From Hetaerina americana (taxonomy: Eukaryota; Arthropoda; Insecta; Odonata; Calopterygidae): a stretch of 64,000 nucleotides of DNA. The notes under the pieces were generated by a model. The model was not told the origin of the DNA and ran no database searches. It worked only from the letters and a program-made list of their open reading frames with translations. The stretch is taken from assembly GCA_022747635.1 (NCBI GenBank), contig JAKTNV010000003.1, forward strand, positions 98,356,454 to 98,420,453. The letters are read 5' to 3'. Shown in pieces: positions 27,460-39,620 of the stretch (the first letter of the stretch is position 1; every line of letters begins with the position of its first letter). Position numbers and translations under genes: made by a program.

Positions 27460-28180
27460 CCCTTTTGACTCTCCCTCCTTTCCCCGCCAAAACGTGGTGC
27501 GCTTTCACACACAACGCTTCTCTCTACCCTTAATGCTACGTCCCAACTCTGAACTCATCCTACGATTTCCAAAAGATCCCCCCCCCCCTCTATGATATAT
27601 AAACCCCGTCCAACCTTCCATCCTTCTTTCTGCAATGCACCGAACTTCCTATCCACCCCCTCCGCGTTTTCTACCTCTCCAACTAACCTTCCAACTTTCT
27701 TGTCTCCCTCCAACGCGGTAGTATCTCCCAATCCACTCCCACAAGGCCTTCACTCTACAATTCACCACCCTCTCCAACCTTAGCGCCCTTCACCCCTCCA
27801 CCCTGTTCCGCCCTCCAATCCCGTGGCCTCCCCCCTTCGTTGCTTCCTACCCCCTCCTTCTTGCCCTATAATTACAGCGAAATTTAGCATCGTTTTCTAG
27901 AAGCAATTTCATGCAAATCGAAGCGTCCGTGTCCTCCTCCCGCCTCCCCTTTTCCCCCACTCCCTTCACCCTTCCCCCGAGCTCCCTAACCGAGCCAGAT
28001 GGTGCACCGCTGCTCGGGATCCTCTGGGAGGGAGGCTGTGGGAGGGCGTGCAGGCGAATGCGGGTGAGGGGGCGAGAGGCTACGAGAGGGGAGGTTAGCC
28101 TGGAGTTGAAGGAAGTATAAGAATGGAAGAGGCCGGAGGGAAGGAGGGAATTCGGATGGAGGGGGCGGGGGCAAATGAAG
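27460..28180. promoter_or_regulatory. GC-rich island G with strand-switching skew
   Basis: C/T-rich to about 28000, then abruptly G/A-rich to 28170. No coding evidence beyond compositional ORFs. Confidence 0.25.
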
Positions 28181-29249
28181 AAAAATGCAGCGAGCCTTTT
28201 TAGTGACAATTATCTTTCCAGAGATGGGGGGAGAAGGGTCTCATTACACGTCGGAGACTAAGGAAATTGTTTGTACCAGGTACTCTTAAATTGGCACTTA
28301 CCGAAGCAAATGCTCATTCGGGAGACTTTTTTTGCAAGGAATAATTCCTAAGAAAAGGGGGTTCCCATTTCTATGCCACGCTTGAAAAGATATAGGGCGC
28401 AAGAAGAAAAAACACTGGAATAGAAAATTTTACCACGAAGAGAAAATGCTTGGGGGGAAACAATGCTTAATAAGTCTCGTGAAGATAATTCTTGTCGCAG
28501 ATATGGCTTGCGGAGGCATAAGTACACGTTTGAATTTGAAATACAATGTTCCACTGGTTTGCTGGCGTGCATTTGACGAGCTATAAAAGAGTCCATTGTA
28601 ATTGGAAATTTATGAGAGTATAATTCGAGTACTTTGCTGGTCTATAGTTATCTGTTTATTATTTACGAAGGATCTCTTTGTGATATTATTCACGACTTTG
28701 TGCTAATGGGCAGAACCATTCCATAAAACTCATGCATGCAAACTCCCGTTTGTAAATTATATAATTTTATCAGTCTAAACTTCCATGAATTTCAACCTAA
28801 AACAATTTTGCGAAAATTAGATGCGCAGAATTAGTATATAAATTTTAATTTTTTCATATCTTATTACATATATAATGTAATGTATGGGCAAATTAAACAG
28901 TTTTCTCAAATTTGAGATCATACTAAAATGTATATAGTCATTGTCATTTAAATTTAATGAAACTATATATATTTGAGAGATCTCTGGGTAAATACATCAT
29001 ATCCAGAGTAGAATCAGGGACGAAAAGATTCTGCTACACAGTGAATATCATCTGATTTCATTTAAACAAGACAGATTTTCTATATTTGGAATTACATATG
29101 TGACTCGGCTGAATATGCTTACCTTATAAGTACACCAGTAAAATGAAATTATTGAAATTTTTAAGCGTGCTGGGTGATCGACAAAGAAGTTTTGTATAAC
29201 ATTTCAATTGAATACTTTCCTTGGGAAGACTTTGGAAACGCCGTACCCT

Positions 29250-30020
29250 CAACTTGATTCTTTGCCCCTCGGCAGTTATCGGTTTTTTCCGCCACCCTAC
29301 GCCTCTCGAGTTTTCCTCTTGGACTCGACTATTTCTGCCGCCCTAATCTTCCCCCTAAACTCCACCGTGAATTTCCACCAACCCTCCCCACCCTCGCGCA
29401 GGACCGCATATCTGCCGACTTCCACCCTCTCCCCCATCTTTCCCGCCGCTCACACCACGCCGTCTCTTCCCTGCCCCTCCCTCCCATACACCCTTTTATA
29501 TTAACGAGCAGACTTTTTGTGAATCACGTACGCGGATGCTCTACTCATGAATATTCAATACGGTGAAATGACTTTTGGCCTCCGCTGTATTTTTTTCCCC
29601 GTTCCCTCCTTCCCTTATTCCCTCTTCCATCTCTGGCCGGGCATCCCCCCAGGGCGCAGCACATTCCCACTCTACTCTCATCTCCGCCAAATCCCAGATT
29701 CCACTCGCCCTTTCCCCCCAAAACTCTCCAACCTCCACCCGCTCCAACCCATCCTCCTCCCGTCCCTCGTTCTCGCCCACCCAGCATTCTCCTACACCCA
29801 CTCCTTCACCAATTCCTCCACACCACCATTCCCTTTCCCGGCACGCCCACGACCCCCTCCCACGCGTACCCCCTACCTCTCGACTCATAAACCCCCTCGG
29901 ATGTGCCAAACCTCCCCCCCCCACCTTCGACCGCATCACGGTATCAACCCGTCCGCCCCCCTTATCCCTGTAACATCACCCGCTCCTCCCCAACCGCCTC
30001 CCTACAGCGATCCCAAAAAC
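29250..30020. promoter_or_regulatory. GC-rich island H, C/T-rich
   Basis: Almost continuous pyrimidine-rich sequence on the plus strand, split by an AT-rich gap at about 29500-29580. Open in several frames for compositional reasons. Confidence 0.25.
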
Positions 30021-30109
30021 CATCCTCGGCACGCACCTCCATTAATTTGCATTAGTCGCCTCCGTGGATTGTTTATTTATCCGCTGGCTCTTCTCATTCG
30101 CTGAAATTA

Positions 30110-33100
30110 TGTCCCGCTCGGTGGGGGAAAAAATGTGGAGCTTTAAATCGCGTAGTTATCAGCACGCGCTGTGTGTGCGCAGGTCGACCATTCTACCCCG
30201 CCTCCTGCTTCATCCTTTACCTTGGTGCCGCTTCACTGTCTAGGGAGTAGAAAAGAACTGGCTCAGAGGTTTTCCTGTGTAGATTCGTGGTGCACTGTAT
30301 AACCTTGTTAAAAGCTGAAAATATGTGCAGTGTTACATTCTCATACACCTATTTTTGTGAAGCGAGCTACAATGAGTGCGATTGGATAATTTGTGAGATA
30401 TTTGCACGAGAAAAGGCAATATGTGCCGGGAAAAATATTAAAATCTTTTGTTTCTAAAGCTAAAAAAATAAATAAATTCCACACATAATGTCTATCCTAT
30501 TTTCATAGCTTGTTCGATTGATCTATTTTTTAGACCATAATATGAATCACATGCTTAACTGGCTTTAAATTTATATGTGCATAAATATACTTAGAAAAAC
30601 AGTAAGAATAATCCTAGGAATGCCGTAATCATTCATTAAAAGAATGTTGACTAATAACTTCGAAAATTACGAGCATTTCCGCAGAACGCTGCTTGATAAT
30701 TTTGATATTTGGTCAAATGATACTCTTTGAAAAAATAATGGTTCCTGGTACTAAAAAATTATTTGTTGTTATGTTGGTATTGTTATTATGTTAGGGATTT
30801 TTAATACCCTACTGATCAAAAAATGGAATAATTTTGCCTCAAATTGCTTTGAACAAAAAGGCGCATTAAAGAGGTTTTATGGTATTTTCTCTAGTAAAAG
30901 AGTTTAAATGTTAGGCTGTGGAAATCACTTTGCAGGATATTGATGGACTTATTTAATAATCAGTAGATAACGCTTTTAAATAAAATAAATACTTTTCTCT
31001 TCAGTTTCCGATTACAGCAGTCCTTCAGCTTATCCTTATTACAGCAGTCTTGTACACAATCAAAAACCAATTACTTCATTTTCTACCCTTTTTAGGAAAT
31101 TTTGTCCAAATTATTCCATTTATTACAACTTATAAGACGATATAGTGGGCGTTTTTTAATTTGAAGGGTTTTCTAATCAGGAAAGCAAATGATCAACATT
31201 GAAAAAACCTTGATTAAATTATATTTTCAAAAAGAAATTAATTTCATGAGAATATAGAAATTACTGCTGGTGCATTTCATTTTGATGAACATGCTGTGCT
31301 ACGAATTAACCCTTTCTTAAAATAATATTCTTTCCGAAAAGGATATTTATACAGGAAATAATTCATTAACGGTTTGTACACTAGCAAAGAAACACCATAT
31401 CTTCTACATTTACAGTAGGTTATAAGAAAAGGTCAATTATCTCCCTATCATTGAGGGTTACTTTTTAAAAATAGCTCTAACAACCTACAAAATGAAAAAC
31501 TTAGAACATTAGCTGTGAATGAGCATAATTAATAAGTTGCCTGATTCCTTCAAACAAACATTCCCAGCTTTACCCCCAGTAAATAATGTACTTACTAATA
31601 ATCTTTAGCTTTTGCATTGAGTCATTTAAACAGTTTCGTGGGATAAGAGTACTCTCCTGATTCCCATTATGCCCAATTTTCAATTGAGTGTTAATATAAG
31701 TGTGTTATAAAAACACCTCTCTCCGTTTCAGATGGCCTAATTTCGAGATTTACTTCATTTTTATATATGATTTAATGTAATTTAAGCAGTAAATTCGATG
31801 CGTCTGGGAAATATCTACGATAGTGGAGAACGACTCATATCAACCCAAAGTAGCTTTAATAGGAACTGGTAATTTAATCTACCTTAGTTTTAGCCGTGTT
31901 GCATCTACTCTGTATTTCAAAGAGACGCTAAATTAAAATATACTACATGACATTCAATTGATTAAAACTTTGAACATTAAACCGGTGATTTTATTAAGGA
32001 AGAACGGCTGACGCTTTGACGCATAAAATAATATATACAGGTGAATAAACGGGAAATTTGAAACGAGTTTAAGTTACGTCGACGTATGCAAACAAGGCTA
32101 AGCGTGGTACAAAGCTGCTGATGAAAATATGAGTGATTTGTATAAACAATTCGATGCACTCAAATAAACCTAAAAATCAGAAATTAAAAAATTCAAAGCG
32201 AAAAATCAAAATACGAACATTTAAATTCAAAGGAAAGAAAATGGTTTTCATGCTTCATATTTTCGAGCTCTGAAATAAACCAAATCTATAAGTGTGGAAA
32301 AGATCATTTGTTAACATCAGGCTCACCGTTGTCGTGATCGTTGAGAAGGCCTGGTTTTCCACGCACACGGCCGGGAAAGCCGAAGGAAGTCATGAAAAGA
32401 GAACAATAGCTCACAGTCTCCCGAATTCACGGAAGGCTCTGTTTTGTCTAGATACTTATAATTCTATCTCATGAAACCATAGTGGTTTTGTGAGTAAAAT
32501 TTTATGACTCTACGAAACAATTTTTTAAGTTTTGCTAGGTAGGCCTTTCAAATGTAATAGAAACAAAGGATATTTTAAAATGAAATTTCTGTAAGAACGA
32601 ATGCGGCGTGATCTAATTTAACGTCATCATCTTATACTTAAATTTTATAGTGATTATGAAACCAGAAATGTTGACAATATTGAAGTAACATTTCACTGAT
32701 ATGGTGTTTTAAGGGGACGTCAATCTTCTAAATGCAAGGTGTGCTCTTAAAAACATTTGTTTGAAACATTTAAATGCCTACGCAAAAATTACATCATCTT
32801 TCATTGGTCATAGAGTCGAAAAGGGAGTAGTATCTGCATTTATAATTAAAGAAAATTAATGAATTTCAAACATTTTGTAAGAGCAACAATAGCCTATAGA
32901 AAAGGCCACAATGCCTTTAAATGTGAAAACTATTCGTTCTGATTTTCATATAAATTCGCAGGAATTATTCATATAGGAAAATAATGAACAAAAATCTTTT
33001 GAAGAATACCTTAAATTTATTATGCCTTTTGTCCAAATATATTTGATCCTAATTATAATTTTGAAATATACCATGAAATATCAAACAATTTGTGATAAAA

Positions 33101-33551
33101 ATTTATAAATCGCTTGTGATTTTGCATGAGGAAGAGGAAAAAGAACAATAGCAATTACTAAGCAAATTCAGATTTTTTCAGTCTTGGAGGCAGTTTTATA
33201 TCCTGGTTGGTTTCATGCCCGTTATGAACATTATTCTGAGTGCCTCCAAAGAGTTTCGGGTTTGAGGTCCCGGCCTGGTAATGTATTTGACCCAGGTCTA
33301 CAGGTCGGCTTTTTAGCATCACCCTAGGATTATTGCCGGGGCAAACTTATTAAGTGCCTTTGATGCTCAATGTACCATGAATTTTATTACGAATGGCAGA
33401 AGCATCCCATGGATTACAGTTGATTCTCCACGGTGGGAAATGTAGCGGTACCTATGATGGTAAAAATGCGCCATGAGGTAAGATTAATTTCCCGTGAAGA
33501 CGTTTCCTTCTTGGATTTTACCGTTCTTCTTCATTGAACCAAAAATGAGGG
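30110..33551. other. AT-rich intronic DNA up to the mariner insertion
   Basis: A mixed-GC patch at 33230-33480 (with GGGTTTGAGGTCCCGG, loosely box B-like) may be a decayed SINE. Otherwise nothing recognised. Confidence 0.4.
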
Positions 33552-33578
33552 TATTTGGAAAGGTTCTCGAAATAACCA
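33552..33578 (+). repeat. Left terminal inverted repeat of the mariner element
   Basis: Begins at a TA and contains AAAGGTTCTCGAAAT. It pairs with the right end (34757-34776) with one extra G and a short extra TTTGG at the outer side. Confidence 0.7.
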
Positions 33579-33729
33579 CCGGGTGTCAGCGCTAGCGCAA
33601 CGAGTTTCCCGCGTAGTAATAGGAAAACATTTATGAGTAATCACATAACGCGTCAGCGCTCTGAGAGGAGATCTGTGATATGGACGCCTCTCTCTTCTTT
33701 GTCCCGTGTAGTGAACTGTGACAGTAGAA

Positions 33730-34720
33730 AAAATTGAGTTTCGATATGTGATTAAATACTTCCTAAAGAAGGGTATAAAAGCAAAAAAAATTTATACCGA
33801 CTTAGAGAGCACTCTGGGGGACCAGGCTCTTTCATATTCAACTGTTTTCAAGAGGACAAACGAGTTTAAGGTCGGCAAAGCTTAGATGATTGTCCTAATA
33901 GTGATCGACCAAAATATGCCACCACAGATATTATTCCAATAGTGTATGAAATGGTCATTGAACATCACCGACGGAAAGTGCGAGAAGTTCTCGAAGCTGT
34001 AGGGATATCAATTGAACAGATATATCAAATTTTAACAGCGGCATTGAATATGAGAAAAAATCTCCTAGATGGGTGTCGTAACTCTTGCCACAGGATCACA
34101 AACGTATTGGAATGGAAATTTACGAACAATATTTGACCCGTTTTCAAATAAACAAAAAGGTTTATGGTGTCAGTTTGGGATCAAAAATAAAACTTGGGCT
34201 CACTAATATACCCAAAAGACCAGATTTCAAGGGAAAAATATTGATTTACTACCACCAAATAAAGGAAAACATTACAGTCGGTCGGAAAGTGAAGGCTTTA
34301 GTTTTCTGGGATGTAAAAGGGATTCTGCTGATAGATCTTTCCACTGGTAAAACACTACGCTATCCTCCTGGACAAAATTTAGAAAAAGATACCCTAAAAT
34401 AAGGAAAGTTATGCAAAAAAGAAAGTCATCAAAACAATGTATGCTCACACAAAAGTGCATTTACCATGGCAAACATGCCTGAACTAAAATACGAATTGTT
34501 GTCGCACCCTCCTTATTTGCCTAACTTGACTCCATCAAATTTACATCTCTTTCCCAAGCTCATTTTTTCCTCCGATGGACGGAGATTCTCTTAAAACAAA
34601 GAACAAACAGCCTAATTAGATGAATATTTTGCAGGCCGGAAGGAATCTATTTTTCGAGATGGGATCAAGACATTAAAAAATTGCTGAAGTGCATTGGTAT
34701 ACTAGGAGGCGACAATTTAA
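33730..34720 (+). pseudogene. Degenerate mariner transposase
   Basis: Readable pieces in order: EKIEFRYVIKYFLKKG and DLESTLGDQALSYSTVFKR (N-terminal helix-turn-helix); SDRPKYATTDIIP and HHRRKVREVLEAVGIS with ILTAALNMRK; then QDHKRIGMEIYEQ; KVKALVFWDVKGILLID; HQNNVCSHKSAFTMANMPEL; and YELLSHPPYLPNLTPSNL followed by DEYFAGRKESIFRDGIKTLK. Compared with the family, the second catalytic Asp (HQDN) is Asn and the third (SPDLAPS) is also Asn (LPNLTPS). The segment that would carry the first catalytic Asp is not recognisable. At least four stops or frameshifts break the frame. It is dead and sits in the abd-A intron opposite to the direction of abd-A transcription. Confidence 0.9.
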
Positions 34721-34756
34721 AATGAAAATTTTTCACTGAAGTCAATTTTTATTTCC

Positions 34757-34776
34757 ATTCCATTTCGAGAACTTTA
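34757..34776 (-). repeat. Right terminal inverted repeat of the mariner element
   Basis: Complement reads TAAAGTTCTCGAAATGG, matching the left end. The TA at 34775-34776 is the likely target-site edge. Confidence 0.7.
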
Positions 34777-37499
34777 CCCATGTGGCGTGAATTCCTTTCA
34801 ACTGCATGGTTGCTAATTTTCACGAATGAAATAGGAAAATGTTATAGGAGGGATATGTAATGGAATAAATATGTGTAATTTTCTGAAGTAGCTTTGGTTT
34901 AACTGGTGGCACACATATGATACAATATAATTAAAAATATCAACGTACTATTCCATCACAGCTAGTATCTTTTTTTAGTGTACCAATCATATTAAATATT
35001 TAATAATTAAGTTTAAAAATTATTTCTCCCTCAAGCTATAAAAATATATTCATAATATATTCACAATATATTTCATCTAACTTTGACTACTCACTGTCCC
35101 TTATTCCAAAAGAAAGCATACTAATAACCACACGAAGATTAACACTGTTTAGTTTTTTAATTTCGATGCATAATAATAAAGTGTAAATAATTTCAATCAT
35201 TACAAAATTCCAAACATTTTGTTTCATTCAATATTTTTCACTTTGAATTGCTATTTATTTATTGATTTCTGAATACTAGAGTTTTAGGTACATTATTTGT
35301 ACAATAATGAACTTATAATAGGAGCGACTTATGAGTGACGTTGTTAATTTAGGAAACTTTTTTTTCTTTGAGCAAACTTATGCTAAGGAATGAGCTACAA
35401 CGCTGAAAATAAAACTTATTAATATTCTGAAAAACACAATTCCTTTGTACCCACATTAAATTTTTTAAATTAAACTGAAAATCTTAATCATCCATCCGAA
35501 ATAATGTTGGTTTCACTATTCGTAAATGACTGAACATACAAGGGAGGTGAGATAACGCAAGTATTAACTCCAAATGGCCAATTCAAGTGGAAATTCCGCG
35601 GTCTTATAGAGAGCATGCGGCACGAAGCAGGTACATTTGGTTGATACGGTGGGATTTAGAAGGGAACAGGCACGGGAGAAATGGGGAAAAATGGAGATTA
35701 GGGCGCAAAGTGAGCACTGGACTAGGCGGGGTATGCGGGGATAAGGTAAAGCGCGGAGATGAGGAAAACCGGCGGAGTAGGCTGGGAGGGACGGGCATTG
35801 CCCGGGAGGGGAGAGAGTGGTGGAGTGCGGGATAAACATTTAGAAATCTCTACGAGGTGAGGCGGCAAAGATAAGAGCTACCAGCAATCCCAGAATTCCA
35901 TAAAGGCAATGGCAAAGCAACGCTTTGACTGCAAGTCAGGTGGGGGGTAGGTAAGAGCGAGAGAGAGAGATAATACGAGATGCTACCGGATGCTTATGGT
36001 AAGAAATCAATGGGAAAGAGTAAAGAATTGGCCGAGATTAAAGAGCATGTCAAGGATATTACTAAAGACCAAATTTATCTCATGGAAATAAAAAAGTCAA
36101 TGTTTTCTCAGATATGACCCACAATACTAAATTCAATATAAAACAAGAAATGAATACTTGAGAATTCATACTAACCAAGTCTAAAGGCTAATACCAAGAC
36201 ATTCAAAATTGTTTTTTCTCAAGAAAAATAATTAAGTGGAATAATTTTACAATAAATATCAATTTTTGCACACGCCCATGCACCCGCGATCCGTCTCTTT
36301 GGAATTTCGTTTTCGTAGAAGAAAGAAAATTAAAGGACTAACTGAAAATTTCATGAGGCTCACTTAACTATTTAAATATCTAAAAGTTAACCAAAAAATA
36401 TTTTAAATCGAAGCGATATAGAATTGTTAGCAATTTTGATGACCGTTGAAAAAACCAATGAGGAGGATAACAACGTATGATAAGAAATACTTTTCAATAA
36501 AAACCTTCACTTAGCATAACCTTTCTGTTGGCTAGTAATAATTGCCTCACGTAGAACAGGTAGGAAAAATGTCTCCCATAGAAGATACGAGACCAGCTCT
36601 ATCCGATGCGCCTATAACGTCTCCTACATTACCGTTGTATAAAAATAATCTGATCGTGAAACAAATTTTATTTGGATTTGTCCAATGGTGTTAATGGCAT
36701 GAATATTCATTTGGCCAGATAAATTATTTACCCGAAATCGGAATACACTAGCCTGCTGGAATAAGTGTAAAATTGAAGTATCAATCAATGGAGTCATCGT
36801 TATTATACGTATTTAGCAATATATACTATAATTTACATTAACAACCTCTGCTTTTCTAAGACAAATGCCGAAGTACGTAACACTAAAATTCATGCCACTA
36901 TTTGGAATTTAATGGTACAATTAAATTCATTTTAACCAACTGGATGGTATTAATTCTGAGGTACTTTGAATGCTGAAATTGATGTCTAATATGTATTTTT
37001 GACTATGCAAAAAATCTTGCGACACAAGGATAATGAGTTGGCGCACAAGACCCAGATATCAACAATACATTAAATACATGCGAAAAAATAATTTCATCTC
37101 TAAGAGTTTCAAGTAAGGAAACATTAAGACATTGGGTAATGACACGACAACCAAGGGGAGAAAGTAGACGAATAACAAAGAGTGTATTTCTAAGTTTTTC
37201 TTGCAGCCAAAGTTTTTTATTTTCGGAACAGAATTAATAATAAGAAAGAAAGCAAAAGTTTAGTGACCGTTGGCGACATATACTAATGAAGACCTGAACG
37301 TTATTCCGATTATACACGAGCGTGAAACTAGTAATGTTTACGAGTGCGGCTTATATTTGAAATGCTAAAGACCTTTCTTATAGAGTGAAGTTGGGAGAAA
37401 TCGGAGATATTTCTTTATCAGTAAGAATAAAAGAGAGGCAGCCGCTATAGGGTGTGTAAGTAGCGAGGAAGAATCCCGGAAGGGTCGTTTTGACTTAAA
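34777..37499. other. AT-rich intronic DNA apart from the small island at 35570-35840
   Basis: No gene or repeat recognised. A short GAGAGAGAGAG occurs near 35959. Confidence 0.5.
35570..35840. promoter_or_regulatory. Small GC-rich island, G/A-rich
   Basis: About 270 nt, purine-rich on the plus strand. No motif cluster noted. Confidence 0.2.
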
Positions 37500-38050
37500 T
37501 CCAACAATGTTTGACTGGACTGGCAAAGAAGCCCTGGAGAACTACTTCCGTACCCTCTCTACCTCTTTGCGTACACCAGCATCGAACCACACAACCAACG
37601 CCACCCCACGCCGCCCCTTCCAGCAACAACTCATTCCTCCCTCCCCACTCGAGGCCCCCCTCGCCAGTCCATTCCCTCCACGACTTTCCTTTCTTCATCC
37701 CACCAGTGTGTACGTGCCCTGTATTCTTCTTGCTTCTTTACTCACGAAATGGAAAAACGTATCAAGACAATGTATCACTGCCTAACCGCGGTGCCATACG
37801 CATTCCTTTATCCCCTTCCCAGCGTCTTTCATCTCTCGGAACCCACATTGCCGCGGCCATTACCACATTTCTTTTTCCTCGCTTCTTTTGTGCTGTGGCA
37901 TAAGCGATTCCTTTATCTCTACTTCTCCCAAAGCCTCTCCCCTTTCGGCCTTCTCCTTCATCGTCTCATTCCCCCTCGGCGTTCCACATGCCTGTTCCAG
38001 AGCAAGGGAAAACGGAATAACCCCACTTTTCGGATATTTACCACCGGGAG
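37500..38050. promoter_or_regulatory. GC-rich island J with a full Pho-type site
   Basis: C/T-rich. GCCATTAC at 37856-37863 equals the fly Pho consensus core, and a second GCCAT is at 37793-37797. CTCTC words are frequent. Candidate Polycomb response element in the abd-A intron. Confidence 0.35.
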
Positions 38051-38451
38051 TCAGGTAGGGGTTATGTTCTCTTCCGTCAAGTATTCCGTGAATCACTGCA
38101 GAAAGGTTTTTCATGAAACTTATCATGTGATGCTTACTCATGATTAAATTAAGACCAGAAAAATCAGTAATGTCAGCATTAAAGAAGCATTTTGTAAGGT
38201 AACATATTGTATAGTTGTTTAATTGAACTATTCTGATACACTTTTATTTTTAGCCAAATAAGAGGTGTGAATTTAGAGATTAAAATCCAATTTAAAGAAA
38301 AGGAAGTGAAACATTATTATAACTAGTATTTGTGAGTTATACATACACATTATACGTTTAACGCGGCATAAAATTATTGACATAACTTTATTTTGGAAGC
38401 ATTTGGGTTAATTATTTTAAAGTGCCACTTTATATTCTAATACTTGTCAAT

Positions 38452-38463
38452 AACTAAACTGAG
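38452..38463 (+). repeat. Left target-site duplication, AACTAAACTGAG
   Basis: Directly abuts the left arm of the foldback element and is repeated exactly at 38623-38634. Confidence 0.75.
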
Positions 38464-38622
38464 TAATGAATAAGAAATACTTAGTTTTTCCACACAAACT
38501 TTATTTTTTTTTATTAATTATTATTTTTTTTTTATTATTTTTTAAAGTTTGTGTGGAAAAACTAAGTATTTCTTATTCATTATGAATCGTTTCCACAAAG
38601 TGACGGCGGATACTATACAGTA
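38464..38622. mobile_element. Foldback retroposon-like insertion with two perfect 40-bp arms
   Basis: The left arm 38464-38503 and right arm 38543-38582 are perfect reverse complements (40 of 40). They are separated by a 39-nt A/T-only loop made of T-runs. A further 40 nt (38583-38622, with GTTTCCACAAAGTGACGGCGG) follows the right arm. The whole 159 bp lies exactly between two copies of AACTAAACTGAG, the hallmark of a target-site duplication. Read on the minus strand it is unit, A-rich stretch, inverted unit, as expected from retroposition with an inversion. Perfect arms suggest a young insertion. I do not recognise the family. Confidence 0.75.
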
Positions 38623-38634
38623 AACTAAACTGAG
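38623..38634 (+). repeat. Right target-site duplication, AACTAAACTGAG
   Basis: Exact direct copy of 38452-38463, immediately after the 159-bp insertion. Confidence 0.75.
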
Positions 38635-38869
38635 ATAAAAGTTTCCCTTCTTAAGATTTAAATCAATGCAATATCTCGACGATCGCATTATCGCACAACT
38701 TTATTCCACGGGCATTTTCTCGCACTTTTGCCAATAATGGTTTTTTTCTTCCACTTAAGCTCATCCAAAGAATTTTGCTCCCCCCGAACCAAATTATCGC
38801 CAATGACAAAATTCGAAATGGAAATAATGCCTTTTTGGGAATACGTTTTCCCGCGTAAAAAGACGCTTT

Positions 38870-39620
38870 GCGTTATCGACGGCAAAGGGAGGAAGAGAGA
38901 AGAAGAAAGAGAAGTGATGGGTGGAGTTGGAACGGAAACTGGATGGTTTGGAGAGAGATGAGAGGAGAGAAGGAGGGGCAGAGAGAGAGAGAGCAGATTG
39001 AAAGATATGGGCGAGCAAGTGGGTGCGTGAGGCGTAGTTTGGAATGGCTTTGCAGTTAGAAAGGGAGCGAGGCTGAGAGGAGAGAGGAGGATTGGGATGC
39101 GGGGGAGAGATCGGGGGAGGAGGAGGGTGCAAATAAAGGGGTTGTGGAAGGGATTCTCCTAAAGGCTCTATTCGACCTTTTTTCCCGTCCTCCCCCTCCC
39201 TCCCAAATACCTCTTCTCTCTTCTTCCCCTCGAACTCCTCTAATGCGCCCCCCCCTCATCCCTCCCTCCCTTTCAGGTGGTTTTTTGGGGCCGGAGAAGA
39301 AGTTGCCCCGCGCGGATCGATATGAGAGGAGTTCGGAGGAACGACCCTGGCCACTCTCTGCGAAGGGGACTCCCGTAGAAATGGCCGTGAGAAGGCGTAC
39401 TGCTTGGCGGGGGAGAGGAGCAACTCCATCGGGAATGGCGAATGCTTATGGCGCGCGGGGAAGTGGAAGGGAAGGATTTCCTAGTGGACAGGTGAAGAGA
39501 CAAGCGCATGTGCTGGGAAGTGGGATTACAAGGTGAAGGTGGCGAGGGGCTAGAGAGTATAACGGCAATAAGCAAGGAAGGGCAAGGGAGGGAAATTGCT
39601 GGAAAACGGTGATGAAAAAT
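38870..39620. promoter_or_regulatory. GC-rich island K with GAGA run and four Pho-type cores
   Basis: G/A-rich, then C/T-rich (39165-39280), then G/A-rich again. A GAGA run is at 38978-38993. Reverse GCCAT cores are at 39044-39048, 39381-39385, 39435-39439 and 39448-39452. It begins about 240 nt to the right of the foldback insertion. Confidence 0.4.
38978..38993 (+). repeat. (GA)n run, GAGA-type
   Basis: GAGAGAGAGAGAG inside the 38870-39560 island. Confidence 0.9.

Larger units (their letters stand above)
33552..34776 (+). mobile_element. Nearly full-length, inactive mariner element
   Basis: About 1.23 kb, the normal size of a mariner element, bounded by matching inverted ends. The left end reads AAAGGTTCTCGAAAT just inside 33552 and the complement of the right end reads AAAGTTCTCGAAAT. 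Both ends lie next to TA, the mariner target. The transposase remains on the plus strand are listed separately. The ends differ by point changes and one indel, so this is an old copy. Confidence 0.85.

Noticed and set aside
29547..30104. 185-codon plus-strand ORF
   Set aside because: Pyrimidine-rich composition gives Pro/Ser/Leu/His-rich shadows in overlapping frames.
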